A DNA stretch of 38,422 bases. Origin: Ignavibacteriota bacterium (GTDB taxonomy: Bacteria; Bacteroidota; Ignavibacteria; UBA10030; UBA6906). The DNA lies in contig PMBF01000050.1 in NCBI GenBank assembly GCA_003152875.1, forward strand, positions 120,312 to 158,733, in the 5' to 3' direction. This document shows positions 1 to 9,142 of this stretch, piece by piece. How positions within the stretch are numbered: position 1 is the first letter of the stretch; each line of letters begins with the position of its first letter. The translations under genes and the position numbers were made by a program. The notes under the pieces were generated by a model. That model worked only from the letters and a program-made list of their open reading frames with translations. It was not told the DNA's origin and did no database searches.

Positions 1-1807
1 TGTCGCCGATGACCGTGTAGGCAAATTTCCCGGATGACCCCATGTTCCCCACCACCATCACTCCCGTGTTGATGCCGATCCGCACATGGAAGGCGGGGCG
101 GCCTTCGGCGAGCCACCGGCGGTTGAGGTCGGCCAGCGCGTTCCGCATCGACAGCGCTGTGCGGCAGGCCCGCAGCGCATGATCGCTCTGCGGCACCGGG
201 GCGCCCCAGAAGGCCATGATGGCGTCCCCCTCGTATTTGTCGAGCGTCCCGTTGTGCCTGAAAATCACCGCCGACATGGCATCAAGGTACTCGTTCAGGA
301 GCGCGACCAGGCGCTCGGGCTCCAGCGTCTGGGCGATCGTGGTAAACCCCTCAATGTCGCTGAACAGTACCGTCAGCTCCTTCCGGGCTCCGCCCAGGGC
401 AAGCTTCTCGGGGTTGGCCAGCAGCTCATCAACGACCGACGGGTTGACATACGTGCTGAACATGGCCTTGATCATCAGCCGCTGCCGGCGCTCCGTGACC
501 ATGTTATACACCGTGGAACCGATGTACCCGCCCAGAACAGCCGTCATGGGGCTGACCACCGCGGCAACATAGCTTTCATGATTGAAAAGCCAGAGAGTGA
601 TCCCGGCGACGAGCAGAATCTCGACGGCGACGAACAGGAACGCAGCGATTTCGACCACCGCCTGTTTTCCCCGAGTGAGACCCCGCATCGATGCCGTGGC
701 GAAGAATGTCAGAAGCACCAGGATCACGACTTCCGGGATCTCGCTGCCCGGGCTCTGCATCACAAGAAAATCGCTGCGGAGGAGGTTCTCAATGACGTTG
801 GCATGGATTTCCACGCCGTACATCTGGTTGTCGCCGCGCTGGCGGCCGCTTCCCATCGACACCGGGAAGAGGTCCTTGTACTCAGGCACGGTCACGCCGA
901 CCAGCACGATCTTGTTCCTGAATGTCCCGTCGTACAGATATCCGTAGTCGGGGTCGCTGAAGGTGTTGGTCTGCGCCCCCGTCTCCCGTTCCTCGACAGT
1001 CGTGAAGGTTTCATCGTCGATAACGTCGTGAAACCGGATGTGCTTGAAGGTGCCGTTGGGCCCGTAGAAGTTGATGAGGAACGATGAGGGATCGTACTTC
1101 GGGATCACCCGTCCGGCGTACAGGAAGGCATCCGGGCTGTTGGCAGGCGCCGTCAGAGGGGGGAGCCCAAGCACGCGGTTGAGCACCGCAAACCCCAGCG
1201 TCGGGATGGCCAGGCCTGTGTCGCCGGCTGCCGACATCAAGAAATACGGGTTGTAGACCCGGTAGATCCCGTCTGCATCCCCCCTGATATTCACAAGTCC
1301 GAGAGCGCTGTCGGCTCCGAAGAACATGTTGCCGAATTCGTGCCGCAGCGACCTCCGTTCATACCGTTCCTCATCCTGTTCGCGTTTGCCTGCCAAAATC
1401 ACGAACCCGGTCTCCCGGATGGCGCTCATGAGCGTGCTGTCGCCCGCAGGGCCGTGTCCGTCCGGCGCATCGAAGATCAGGTCGAGACCGACCGCCCGGG
1501 CGCCGGCGCGCTGGAGATTCCGCACCAGGCGGGCGTAGTAATCCCGCGGCCACGGAAATGCCTCGGGGAGGGAGCGGAAGGCTTCCTCGTTGATCTCCAC
1601 AATGACAACGCCGGCGGATTCGTGAACGGTGGGATTGACGCCGCGGTAGAGGAATCGGAAATCGATGGAGGCGAGCTCGAGGCGCTGGAAGAGCCCCAGA
1701 TGAAAAACCTCCTCGACCGTCAGAGTGACAACCAGAAGGGCGATTGCAGCGGCAATGGCTGTCCGCGTCAACCAAATGCGCATGCGAGATGTCCGTACGC
1801 TGAACAT
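1..1807 (-). CDS. CHASE2-domain adenylate/guanylate cyclase (3' end cut by window edge)
   Basis: Predicted inner-membrane class III nucleotide cyclase making cAMP (or cGMP) from ATP (GTP). About 602 residues are visible. A hydrophobic helix near residues 15-35 is followed by an extracytoplasmic CHASE2 sensor region (to about residue 340), a cluster of hydrophobic helices (about 350-440) and the start of the catalytic domain. The metal-binding aspartates are present in FSDIEGFT (D484) and in KYEGDAIMAFWGAP (D528); the lysine of the latter motif fits adenine recognition. The visible part ends at the conserved YTVIGD, so roughly 100 residues or more are missing. The start is ambiguous: ATG 1807 or ATG 1783, neither with a clear Shine-Dalgarno. 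It follows the barrel gene by 47 bp on the same strand and is probably the last or near-last gene of the 6232-1 operon. Family assignment is firm; the stimulus is unknown. Confidence 0.93.
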   Translation of the reverse strand, partial: MFSVRTSRMRIWLTRTAIAAAIALLVVTLTVEEVFHLGLFQRLELASIDFRFLYRGVNPTVHESAGVVIVEINEEAFRSLPEAFPWPRDYYARLVRNLQRAGARAVGLDLIFDAPDGHGPAGDSTLMSAIRETGFVILAGKREQDEERYERRSLRHEFGNMFFGADSALGLVNIRGDADGIYRVYNPYFLMSAAGDTGLAIPTLGFAVLNRVLGLPPLTAPANSPDAFLYAGRVIPKYDPSSFLINFYGPNGTFKHIRFHDVIDDETFTTVEERETGAQTNTFSDPDYGYLYDGTFRNKIVLVGVTVPEYKDLFPVSMGSGRQRGDNQMYGVEIHANVIENLLRSDFLVMQSPGSEIPEVVILVLLTFFATASMRGLTRGKQAVVEIAAFLFVAVEILLVAGITLWLFNHESYVAAVVSPMTAVLGGYIGSTVYNMVTERRQRLMIKAMFSTYVNPSVVDELLANPEKLALGGARKELTVLFSDIEGFTTIAQTLEPERLVALLNEYLDAMSAVIFRHNGTLDKYEGDAIMAFWGAPVPQSDHALRACRTALSMRNALADLNRRWLAEGRPAFHVRIGINTGVMVVGNMGSSGKFAYTVIGD

Positions 1808-1854
1808 ACCGGTGGGCGTCTCAGTCGTTTGGAAGAGGGGGCAGCATCCAGGTC

Positions 1855-4284
1855 TCAGAGATCGTAGCGATACCGGAGGCTGAGGTAGTTGTCATCGCGC
1901 ACGCCGTCGTTTTTGAAATAGCTGAATTCACCAATGAGCCGCATGGATCTGTAAATGGTCCACTCCGTCTGAAGGTCAAACACCGTCCGTTTGAAATCGC
2001 CGAAGGTCGGGCTCACCGAGCCCTGGAGGACCAGATCCGCCGGGATGAGTTCATAGCGGGCCTGTACACCTATCGTGCTGTAGTCCAGCCGCTGGAGCGG
2101 TCCGCCGTGCACCTGCGCGGGAAGCTTGTTGAAGTTCAACGCGACGTCCAGACTCGTGGTCAGCGGTATCCCGTACCGTGTTGCAAGAGAGAGACCCAGC
2201 GTGAGGGCGTTGACATCCAGTCCTCGTGCGGTGGCGTCGGAGCGGTCCGAGGTTGAGAAGTTTATGGATGCGGTATGCATCGCTCCGTACGTGAAATCAT
2301 AGGATGACTGCACGAACAAACGGTTTGTCACATCGCTCACCGCGCTGAGGGAGTCCGGGCCGTTTGTGGGGAGTCCGTTCGCATTGTCGTACCTGCTGTA
2401 CCCTATGGTGGTGACCGGAACATCCTGCCCGGGGGCATACGTCACGGCAATGTTCACCGTTCCGTAGGTCGTCGTTGCAGCCTTGGTGTGCGAGGTGTTG
2501 TCGTTCAACTGCTCGTATCCCGCCGCCAGCAGGAGGGAGTTGTCGACAAGGCGGACCCGGTCGTTCACGTTGAAACCCTGCACGTCCTTGCGCAGGAACG
2601 ACTGGCCGAATGAGGTGTAGTCGCTGCCCCGGTACAGGTAGGTGAATTTCAGCACGTTATCGAAATAATGCAGCTGCAGGGAAGCCTCCCCGGCTGCGGT
2701 GCTCAGGCGCCTGAGCGAAAGTGGACGGAGGTTTTCATTGACCGTGATGAAGCGGGAGAGAATGTCTCGAACCTCGCGGACGGTGCTGGAGTCGTGGGGG
2801 AACAGCTCGCCGATCCGCTGATCAGTGATCGTGCCGCTGGAAATATCGCTGTTGTAGGCGCTGAATGCCCCCTGGGCAGCCAGTTCGATCCGCCGGTCGT
2901 CGAGGCGGGTCACGAAGTCCATGCCCAGGACCACGTTTTCCTGCGGCCTCGAGCCTGTGGTGATGGAGCCTGTCTCGTCCTGCGAATGCATCCAGGTGAA
3001 CCCGAGCTCCCAATGCTCCCCTGATGAAAAGCTCGGCCGTACTGCAAGGATGGACCGTTCATATGTGCCGAAGGAGTACTTTCCCCATACTCCCGGCCCC
3101 AGCCTGGCGTAGGCGGCGGACGGATCAGAGAGCTGTTCGGCCGCCAGCAATGTGTCGGCGATCGATTTCAAAAGCGCGCCTTCGATCGGCTTGCTGGTCT
3201 GGCCGCTGCTGACGGCCACGCTGAAGAAACCGACTGCTGCCGACGCGTGCACACCCCTGACCCGCATTCCGCTCAGGATCAGGTCGGGAAACGTCGGAGT
3301 CTGGTCGCCGTACCCCGCCCGGATCCAGGGGGATTCCACCCCGATGAAGTATCGGTCCTGGGGCTGCCGGTCGCTTTTCTCGTCCGATGTAAGAAAGGTA
3401 TTGGCTACAAAGCGCCAGTCGGAATACCGGAGTCCCAGGTTGATGGCGCCGCGGTTATACCAGGCGGGTTGCGACGCCACATTCTCCCGCCTCGATTCGA
3501 GCGACACGGACGCGAAATAGGTGACATCGCCCGTGGCGGCCGCCATCCCCTCACCCATCACGGAGAATGTCATCGAAGCCGTGTGATGCGGTTTTCCGGA
3601 CCGGGTAAAGAGACGGACTGAAACGGCGTGTGTACCCGGACCAAGATGGGTCCCCGTGTTCTCGGGAGCGATCACGCCGATTTCGCCGCTGAAGACAACC
3701 TTCGCCGTGACGTCCACGCCGTCCAGCAGAACGCGCGTCCCCCTCCGGTCGACGAGCGTGTCGGCCCGGAGGAGGGAGAACGAGATTACGACATCCTCGG
3801 GATTGAGCGCGAGGTCCGCTTCCGGACTGAGGAAGAGGACCTGCGCCGCACCTCCGGCGGCAACGGTCAGCCGCATCGTCCGCTCCGGGGGCCTGGAGAA
3901 AGGATCGGCTGTCTCGCTCAGCGGATAGGTTTCCAGAGTGCCGCTCGTGGTCGCAAAGACAATGTAGTACTCGACCGACGGTGATTGGACCGCCGATCCT
4001 GGAATCACGGCCTGTGCCGTTGTCCCGCGAATATCCATCTCTGCACGCCGGTAGTCGCTTTCACCGAACGGGCGGTAGACAAGAACAGCGCGCTGTATCC
4101 CCTCGCTCCGTGCCAGCACGGCCGTCACCGTCAACGGCGCTCCGGCAATGGCCTCAGCAGGTGAAATGGAAGACACCCGGGTGGAAACCTGCGAGAGCAC
4201 AATGTCGACCGGAACAAGCGTGCACAGAACGAGGAAGGTACCGGCAACAGCCGGTGCTGCTCTGGAAAGGAAATTCATCTGCAT
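1855..4284 (-). CDS. large exported protein with Ig-like N-terminal domains and predicted outer-membrane beta-barrel
   Basis: 809 residues, no family recognised by name. A signal peptide covers about residues 1-31. Residues 35-140 and 150-245 look like two Ig-like beta-sandwich domains (first begins VSSISPAEAIAGAPLTV). From about 255 to the end there are alternating polar/hydrophobic strands, many aromatic residues and a terminal strand ending LSLRYRYDL, as expected of an outer-membrane barrel assembled by BAM. It lies between the FecR-domain gene (165-bp gap) and the CHASE2 cyclase (47-bp gap), all on one strand. I infer a cell-surface sensor or scaffold coupled to the cyclase; this is not shown by sequence. 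The start could also be the second Met two codons later. No strong Shine-Dalgarno is seen. Confidence 0.8.
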   Translation of the reverse strand: MQMNFLSRAAPAVAGTFLVLCTLVPVDIVLSQVSTRVSSISPAEAIAGAPLTVTAVLARSEGIQRAVLVYRPFGESDYRRAEMDIRGTTAQAVIPGSAVQSPSVEYYIVFATTSGTLETYPLSETADPFSRPPERTMRLTVAAGGAAQVLFLSPEADLALNPEDVVISFSLLRADTLVDRRGTRVLLDGVDVTAKVVFSGEIGVIAPENTGTHLGPGTHAVSVRLFTRSGKPHHTASMTFSVMGEGMAAATGDVTYFASVSLESRRENVASQPAWYNRGAINLGLRYSDWRFVANTFLTSDEKSDRQPQDRYFIGVESPWIRAGYGDQTPTFPDLILSGMRVRGVHASAAVGFFSVAVSSGQTSKPIEGALLKSIADTLLAAEQLSDPSAAYARLGPGVWGKYSFGTYERSILAVRPSFSSGEHWELGFTWMHSQDETGSITTGSRPQENVVLGMDFVTRLDDRRIELAAQGAFSAYNSDISSGTITDQRIGELFPHDSSTVREVRDILSRFITVNENLRPLSLRRLSTAAGEASLQLHYFDNVLKFTYLYRGSDYTSFGQSFLRKDVQGFNVNDRVRLVDNSLLLAAGYEQLNDNTSHTKAATTTYGTVNIAVTYAPGQDVPVTTIGYSRYDNANGLPTNGPDSLSAVSDVTNRLFVQSSYDFTYGAMHTASINFSTSDRSDATARGLDVNALTLGLSLATRYGIPLTTSLDVALNFNKLPAQVHGGPLQRLDYSTIGVQARYELIPADLVLQGSVSPTFGDFKRTVFDLQTEWTIYRSMRLIGEFSYFKNDGVRDDNYLSLRYRYDL

Positions 4285-4449
4285 GTTCGCTGCTGGTGGC
4301 GAGTGACTTCGGATCGCCTGTGGCCTCTCACGATCATCCGGGGCGTGCCGCGCCGGCGCCGTACAGGCGTTGTCCCCGGTGCTCTGGCCCGTGCTGCACC
4401 GATGCCCTGTAGGAGCACACGACGGGTTTCAGTCATGAAGGGGGCACTA

Positions 4450-5136
4450 CTAGTCCCGGTACTCGATGTGCAGGCGCTTCGTCCGGCCCTGGTTGTCGCG
4501 GAGCTCGAACTCCAGCGTTTTTTGCGTCTCGCTCCGGAGTGCATCCTCGGCGCGCCGTCGTTCCGCATCCGTGCTCCGTCTGAAGAAGAGAGAGCCGTCC
4601 GGAGACGAGATCCCGGTAAAACCGGATGCCACGGCTACCGATTGCCGGGAGAGCAAGTTCTGCAGGTCAACGCTCCCTTCGAGCACGATGAGCGTGTCTC
4701 CGGTCCCTGTGATTCTCAACGACCCGCCGGTGCCGCGGATCGAGGCAACCGAGGTCGGAGAGGTGAACCGGAACTCTTCTCCCACACGCTGCTTCTGCAC
4801 AGTAAAGCCGATGACCCCCATGCGCACATCCAGAGATTTCGAGAAGTTGGAGCCGTTCATGACCCCTTTCACCGTCACCTCGGTAAGCTCACGCACCCGG
4901 ACCAGGCTGTTGTCCAGAAACTTGATGATCGCAATGGATTTCTCCCCCGTCCTCACCATATCCCCCGCGCCCAGTGTCTCCCCCCGCTTCGCCAGCTGCC
5001 ACTCTTTGTCGACTTCCTTGTGCGATACCTCAGCGATGACCTTGCTGAGGAGGCCGACCGTGACTCCCGGCGTTCCTGCGTAGCAGCTGGCGCCAAGTGC
5101 GGCCGCTGCAGCAACGAGACGAAATGTGGATCTCAT
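4450..5136 (-). CDS. FecR-domain exported protein
   Basis: 228 residues. A signal peptide covers about 1-20 (a cysteine at 18 in LGASC is only a poor lipobox). It is followed by a FecR domain recognisable from the segment LAKRGETLGAGDMVRTGEKS and the strand pattern IAIIKFLDNSLVRVRELTEV, then TSVASIRGTGGSLRITGTG and a charged C-terminal helix. FecR domains are periplasmic beta-rich modules; in iron-citrate signalling FecR links an outer-membrane barrel to a cytoplasmic sigma factor, but no sigma factor is seen here. Stand-alone FecR-domain proteins also occur beside CHASE2 cyclases. It starts 16 bp after the upstream gene's stop, with GGGG about 10 bases before the ATG, so translation is probably coupled. 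Domain call is firm; role is inferred. Confidence 0.88.
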   Translation of the reverse strand: MRSTFRLVAAAAALGASCYAGTPGVTVGLLSKVIAEVSHKEVDKEWQLAKRGETLGAGDMVRTGEKSIAIIKFLDNSLVRVRELTEVTVKGVMNGSNFSKSLDVRMGVIGFTVQKQRVGEEFRFTSPTSVASIRGTGGSLRITGTGDTLIVLEGSVDLQNLLSRQSVAVASGFTGISSPDGSLFFRRSTDAERRRAEDALRSETQKTLEFELRDNQGRTKRLHIEYRD

Positions 5137-5152
5137 GGTCGTTATTCCCCGG

Positions 5153-6232
5153 TTACTCGAGTCCGACCGACTGTATTGCGTCGGAGTGGGTGCGAAGATA
5201 CTTCAGAAGACCCCCGAGCTCGGCCGGGGAGAAGGGCGCTCCGTTCACCCGTGCGCCCCCTTGGATCTGCAACCCTTCCTCCCTGATCTGGTCGAAGAGC
5301 CCCTTGTATTTCTGATCGAGGGACCGCTCCAGCTCATCGAGCAGGGAGGAGACTGCGGATGGTCCGGGGTTGACCGTGAACGAACGCAGCGGGCTTTTCA
5401 GCAACATGTCCCTTCCTCCCGGCGCCCGTACGTGCCCTTCAACGAACCAGACGTACGTCTTTCCCGGCTGCAACGGCCGGACACCGGCCGCAGGATACTG
5501 CAACGATGTGGTCGCCGTTTCCCGGCTGATTTGCGGGACACCTTGGGCCGATTCCTCTAGACTCGTTTGCCCCGGGAGCTGCTCGAAGACGGAGATGGCC
5601 GATCGGGCTCCATCGAACACCCACTGGAAGAGCGGAAGCGGGCTGACCATTCGGTCCCCGTCGACCGGGAACAACAGTTCTACGGACGATGGGTTCGTCA
5701 GGACAATGGAAAAGACGGCAATCCCCGGGGGGCCGTTCGGAGGAACCTCTTCCACCTTCACGGCAAATGTATACGTGCCGGCGGGGAGCTGCCCGCTGGG
5801 GAGGGCGATGTCCTCGAGTTTCCTCTTGGCCGCCTGATCCGGCTGGTTCAGGGAGTCCCGGATCGTCTTCCCCTTGCCGATATCAAGATTGGTGATCGTG
5901 CGGGCACCGTTGACGGGGAATGCCCTGGTGACAAAATGAAGGGCGGGGTTAAATACTTCGCCGGTTGCCAGTGCCACTCTGAGGTCAACCGTCATGGCCG
6001 CCATGATGGAACGCCCACCTGCATTGATGTCGACGCTGAAAAGCCACTGAGGCGTGGCGGAATTCACGAAATCGACATCGGAGAATGAGAGGACATTGAT
6101 GGGCGCCACGATAGCATTGACCGTGAGGCCCTGGGCGGAAAGGAATCCAGGAATCAGGAGCAGGCCCAGCAGAAAACCGGCCATGAGGGATCTGGATAAT
6201 TCCGGTGTCTGACGGCATTCGGCGGTATCCAT
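5153..6232 (-). CDS. exported protein of unknown function, first gene of FecR/barrel/cyclase cassette
   Basis: 359 residues from the chosen ATG, which has AGAGG about 7 bases upstream; an ATG at 6307 gives a longer, implausible N-terminus, and one at 6184 would begin directly at the signal peptide. The hydrophobic stretch MAGFLLGLLLIPGFLSAQG is a signal peptide. Residues about 40-180 form a beta-rich domain; about 185-300 resemble a fibronectin III-like domain (LQPGKTYVWFVEGHV); about 305-359 are helical and charged. No family recognised. It opens the minus-strand operon with the FecR protein, barrel and cyclase, so I infer an envelope-exposed component of the same system. Confidence 0.8.
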   Translation of the reverse strand: MDTAECRQTPELSRSLMAGFLLGLLLIPGFLSAQGLTVNAIVAPINVLSFSDVDFVNSATPQWLFSVDINAGGRSIMAAMTVDLRVALATGEVFNPALHFVTRAFPVNGARTITNLDIGKGKTIRDSLNQPDQAAKRKLEDIALPSGQLPAGTYTFAVKVEEVPPNGPPGIAVFSIVLTNPSSVELLFPVDGDRMVSPLPLFQWVFDGARSAISVFEQLPGQTSLEESAQGVPQISRETATTSLQYPAAGVRPLQPGKTYVWFVEGHVRAPGGRDMLLKSPLRSFTVNPGPSAVSSLLDELERSLDQKYKGLFDQIREEGLQIQGGARVNGAPFSPAELGGLLKYLRTHSDAIQSVGLE

Positions 6233-6278
6233 GGCGAGCCTCTCACGCGAGGTTGATGAACCAAGGGCGAACTGAGGA

Positions 6279-6307
6279 AAGTTACGAAAACGGCGGGCCT
6301 CCCGCAA
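6279..6307 (-). promoter_or_regulatory. sigma-70-like promoter for the 6232 operon
   Basis: Read on the minus strand: -35 TTGCGG (6302-6307), 17-bp spacer, -10 TAACTT (6279-6284). Transcription would start near 6272, about 40 bases before the ATG at 6232. The motif closely matches the predicted dxr and rlmN promoters in this window (TTGCGN, 17 bp, TACCTT), which raises confidence. Confidence 0.55.
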
Positions 6308-6355
6308 TGCAGCCAGTGAATCGAGGTGCCATCAAGGAAAAGGGTCCCTTCTCCG

Positions 6356-6374
6356 GTCCCGCTTGCGGGGCGGC
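6356..6374. repeat. hairpin nearly identical to the IS200/IS605 right-end hairpin
   Basis: The 19-mer GTCCCGCTTGCGGGGCGGC differs from the reverse complement of the IS right-end segment 35424-35442 only in the two loop bases (TT versus AA). It lies in the 183-bp gap between rseP and the 6232 gene. It could be a relic of a related element, a dispersed REP-like hairpin, or a weak terminator for rseP (no T tract). GC-rich palindromes converge easily, so homology is unproven. Confidence 0.4.
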
Positions 6375-6415
6375 GTTCCGGGAGGTCCCTGCCCTCCGCC
6401 TCGCTCCCTCGCCTT

Positions 6416-7732
6416 TCAGAAATGCAAAAGGTCGTTGTACACGACAAATGCCATGAACGCCAGGAGCAGCACGAACCCGGCCCTCTGAAGCCCCAGCTTG
6501 ATCCGGACCGGAACCTCTCTTCGGAAAATGGCCTCGTAGACCAGAAACGCGAGGTGCCCGCCGTCCAGGGCAGGAAAGGGAAGGATGTTCAAAACCGCCA
6601 GGCTCACACTCAGAAGCGCCATGAATCCCAGGTAGGTAAGCAGACCCATCTCAGCGGTCTGGGTCGCCATCTGGGCAATGCGGATCGGACCGCCTACCGA
6701 TTGACTGAACGGTGTCTTGCCCGTGATGATCTGCCATATCTGCTGGATAAACAGAGTCGTGACATTCCCAATGTCCCGGATTCCGCGCGGCAATGCCTCC
6801 AGGAGCGAGTAGCGCACGCGTGTGATCGGGCCATTATAGCGGGCTCCGAATGTGATCCCGATCCGGCCATCAGAGGTCGGGATTGCGGTACCGCGCATGA
6901 CCTCCCCGTTCCTCCGCCACTCAATTTCCATGGGCTTTCCGGCGCTCGCCTGAACGGCCTCACGGACCTTCTGGTCCATGCGGAGAGGGGTCCCGTTCAG
7001 CGCGAGAAGGACGTCGTTGGGCTTCAGCCCCAACTTTTCCGCCGGCATGCCCGGCTCCACGGTGCCGACCACAATATCGGTGTTCTCCGAAACGATGCCG
7101 AGCGGAGCCTGATCGGGCTCCGGAATGGCCGTTCTCGACAGGAACAGGCTGACAGCGGCGCCTTTGCGGTCCACCAGGAACGTCACGTCATTGCCGAGCG
7201 ATTCGATGTAGACGTTACTGTAGATCTGATCCCAGTTGGAGATCTTCTTGCCGTTGATTTCCAGCACTCTGTCACCGGCCTGGAGCCCCGCCGTTGCAGC
7301 CGCGCTCTTTTCCGCTACGTAGCCGATGGTCGTCGTCTCGCGGACAACGCTTCCCTGAACGTAGTTGATCCCCCAGAAGATGGAGGTGGCGAGAACGAGG
7401 TTCATGATCACGCCGGCGCAGATGACGATCATCCGCTGCCAGACCGGCTTTGCACGGAACTCCCACGGTTCGGGGGGCCGGTTCAGGAACTCCGTGTCAA
7501 AGCTCTCGTCGATCATCCCTGCGATCTTGACATACCCTCCGATCGGGATCCATGAGACACAGTAATCCGTTTCGCCGATCAGTTTGCCGAAGGCTCTCGG
7601 GGGAAAACCGATGGAGAAGCGGTCCACGCGCATCCGGAAGAGCTTGGCCGCAAGGAAATGGCCCAGCTCGTGGACGAAGACGAGCACGCCAAGCGTAATG
7701 ACAAAATACATCAGTGTGGTTAGGAAATGCAT
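6416..7732 (-). CDS. rseP: RseP-family site-2 zinc metalloprotease
   Basis: 438 residues, close to E. coli RseP (450). An inner-membrane intramembrane protease that cleaves membrane-tethered regulators and remnant signal peptides. The zinc motif HELGH lies at residues 21-25 in the first transmembrane helix. Two periplasmic PDZ domains follow (cores VLEINGKKI and VLLALNGTPL). The second active-site motif LNILPFPALDGGH begins at residue 381 with the metal-ligand aspartate at 390, followed by the last membrane helix. It lies 22 bp downstream of dxr on the same strand; dxr-rseP adjacency is common in bacteria. No rseA-like anti-sigma factor is seen nearby, so the substrate is unknown. Confidence 0.95.
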   Translation of the reverse strand: MHFLTTLMYFVITLGVLVFVHELGHFLAAKLFRMRVDRFSIGFPPRAFGKLIGETDYCVSWIPIGGYVKIAGMIDESFDTEFLNRPPEPWEFRAKPVWQRMIVICAGVIMNLVLATSIFWGINYVQGSVVRETTTIGYVAEKSAAATAGLQAGDRVLEINGKKISNWDQIYSNVYIESLGNDVTFLVDRKGAAVSLFLSRTAIPEPDQAPLGIVSENTDIVVGTVEPGMPAEKLGLKPNDVLLALNGTPLRMDQKVREAVQASAGKPMEIEWRRNGEVMRGTAIPTSDGRIGITFGARYNGPITRVRYSLLEALPRGIRDIGNVTTLFIQQIWQIITGKTPFSQSVGGPIRIAQMATQTAEMGLLTYLGFMALLSVSLAVLNILPFPALDGGHLAFLVYEAIFRREVPVRIKLGLQRAGFVLLLAFMAFVVYNDLLHF

Positions 7733-7754
7733 GTCGCGTCAGGCATGGTGATGG

Positions 7755-8909
7755 TCATTCCACAACGGCTCTCCGTTGATGCACGGCCGTGCGGGTCTGC
7801 GTGTCAATCCGTACCAGGTCCTCCAGCGTCGCCTCCATGAGGGGCGTGTGGCCTGCCAGGGCATCCTCGATGATGCCGGGAATGTCCTGGAACGAGATCT
7901 TTTCCGCCAGGAACAGCTGTACCGCGACCTCGTTCGCTGCGTTCAATACCGCTGGTGCGGTCCCTCCGGCACGCAGCGCCTGGTAGGCAAGCCCGAGGCA
8001 GCGAAACCGCTCCATATCGGGGGGAAAAAACGTCATGGTCCCAAGTGAGACCAGGTCAAGGCGCTTCGACACCGAAGGTCCGCGCTCGGGAAACGTCAGC
8101 GCATACTGGATCGGGATCTTCATGTCCGGGATCCCCAGCTGCGCCTTGATCGACCCGTCCACAAACTCCACCAGGGAGTGAATGATGGACTGGGGGTGGA
8201 CAACCACCTCGATCCGGTCCGCCGGAAGACCGAAAAGCCAGTATGCTTCGATCACCTCAAGCCCCTTGTTCATCAAGGTTGCCGAATCGATGGTGATCTT
8301 GCTACCCATCCTCCAGGTCGGATGCGCCAGCGCCTGCGCGGGGGTGATCCCGCTGAAATGTTCCCAGGGCATGTCGCGGAACGGTCCCCCTGAAGCCGTC
8401 AGGATGAGCCGCGAAACCCCTTTCGCGTCCTCCCCCTGCAGGCACTGGAGGATCGCGCTATGCTCGCTGTCCACGGGGAGCAGCCGTACCCCATGCTCCC
8501 TCACCGCACGCATGATCAGGTCGCCTGCAACAACAAGGGTCTCCTTGTTCGCCAGCGCTATGTCTTTCCCGGCCTCGATTGCCCTCAGGGTAGGGGTCAG
8601 ACCTGCAAAACCTACCAGGGCGCTGACGACAACATCCACCTCCGGCCGCGTCACAGCCTCGATCAACCCGTCATCTCCTGTCAGGACGGCTGTGTGACCG
8701 TTGACATGATGACGAAGGGCTTCCGCTGTGCGCTCGTCCGAAACGACCACGGTGTCAGGCCTGAAACAGGCAACCTGCTCGCGGAGCAGGTCGATGTTCC
8801 TGTGGGCCGTCAATGTCGTCACCCGGAACCTCCCGGGAAACCTTTCGATCACTTCCAGGCTGCTCCTGCCGATGGAGCCGGTCGAGCCCAGGATGGCGAT
8901 ATTCGTCAT
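7755..8909 (-). CDS. dxr: 1-deoxy-D-xylulose 5-phosphate reductoisomerase
   Basis: 384 residues from ATG 8909. Cytosolic enzyme converting DXP to MEP with NADPH, the committed step of the non-mevalonate isoprenoid pathway. The N-terminal NADPH-binding loop GSTGSIG begins at residue 8. The metal-binding/active-site segment DSEHSAI, the flexible loop TASGGPFRD and the GSKITIDSATLMNKGLE motif are all present, and the length is normal. An in-frame ATG at 9071 would add 54 residues not found in the family and would read through the predicted promoter, so it is rejected. No clear Shine-Dalgarno. Cotranscribed with rseP. Confidence 0.96.
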   Translation of the reverse strand: MTNIAILGSTGSIGRSSLEVIERFPGRFRVTTLTAHRNIDLLREQVACFRPDTVVVSDERTAEALRHHVNGHTAVLTGDDGLIEAVTRPEVDVVVSALVGFAGLTPTLRAIEAGKDIALANKETLVVAGDLIMRAVREHGVRLLPVDSEHSAILQCLQGEDAKGVSRLILTASGGPFRDMPWEHFSGITPAQALAHPTWRMGSKITIDSATLMNKGLEVIEAYWLFGLPADRIEVVVHPQSIIHSLVEFVDGSIKAQLGIPDMKIPIQYALTFPERGPSVSKRLDLVSLGTMTFFPPDMERFRCLGLAYQALRAGGTAPAVLNAANEVAVQLFLAEKISFQDIPGIIEDALAGHTPLMEATLEDLVRIDTQTRTAVHQRRAVVE

Positions 8910-8945
8910 GACAGATGCCAGCGCTGAAAATGAGGACAGTAGAAC

Positions 8946-8974
8946 AAGGTACGCAACCCATGGGTGTTTCGCAA
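8946..8974 (-). promoter_or_regulatory. predicted dxr promoter
   Basis: Minus strand: -35 TTGCGA (8969-8974), 17-bp spacer, -10 TACCTT (8946-8951). The start would be near 8939, giving a 5' leader of about 30 bases before dxr. Same motif as upstream of the 6232 operon and rlmN. In the divergent direction a lone TATATT (9108-9113) is the only -10-like box seen ahead of the TPR gene; it has no convincing -35. Confidence 0.55.
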
Positions 8975-9142
8975 CCGAGAGAATCCCCCGATTGTGGAGG
9001 TCTCTTATGAGGAAGAGATCGCCAGGCCCGGGCATTGAGGCAGAAGTTTCGAACTGAGACACTCCCAACACCCGCGGTGCCGGGGTGCTTTCCTGCCTCT
9101 TATTTGATATATTAAGTTCGGATAGGGGAAGAGCGGAGGGGA

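Noticed and set aside
86-1087. Plus-strand open frame of 333 codons opposite the cyclase
   Set aside because: Antisense to clear CHASE2 and cyclase motifs; composition is that of a mirror frame.
4275-4449. Small minus-strand frame filling the gap between the FecR gene and the barrel gene
   Set aside because: The peptide is Arg-rich with no start site or similarity to anything I recognise; treated as non-coding.
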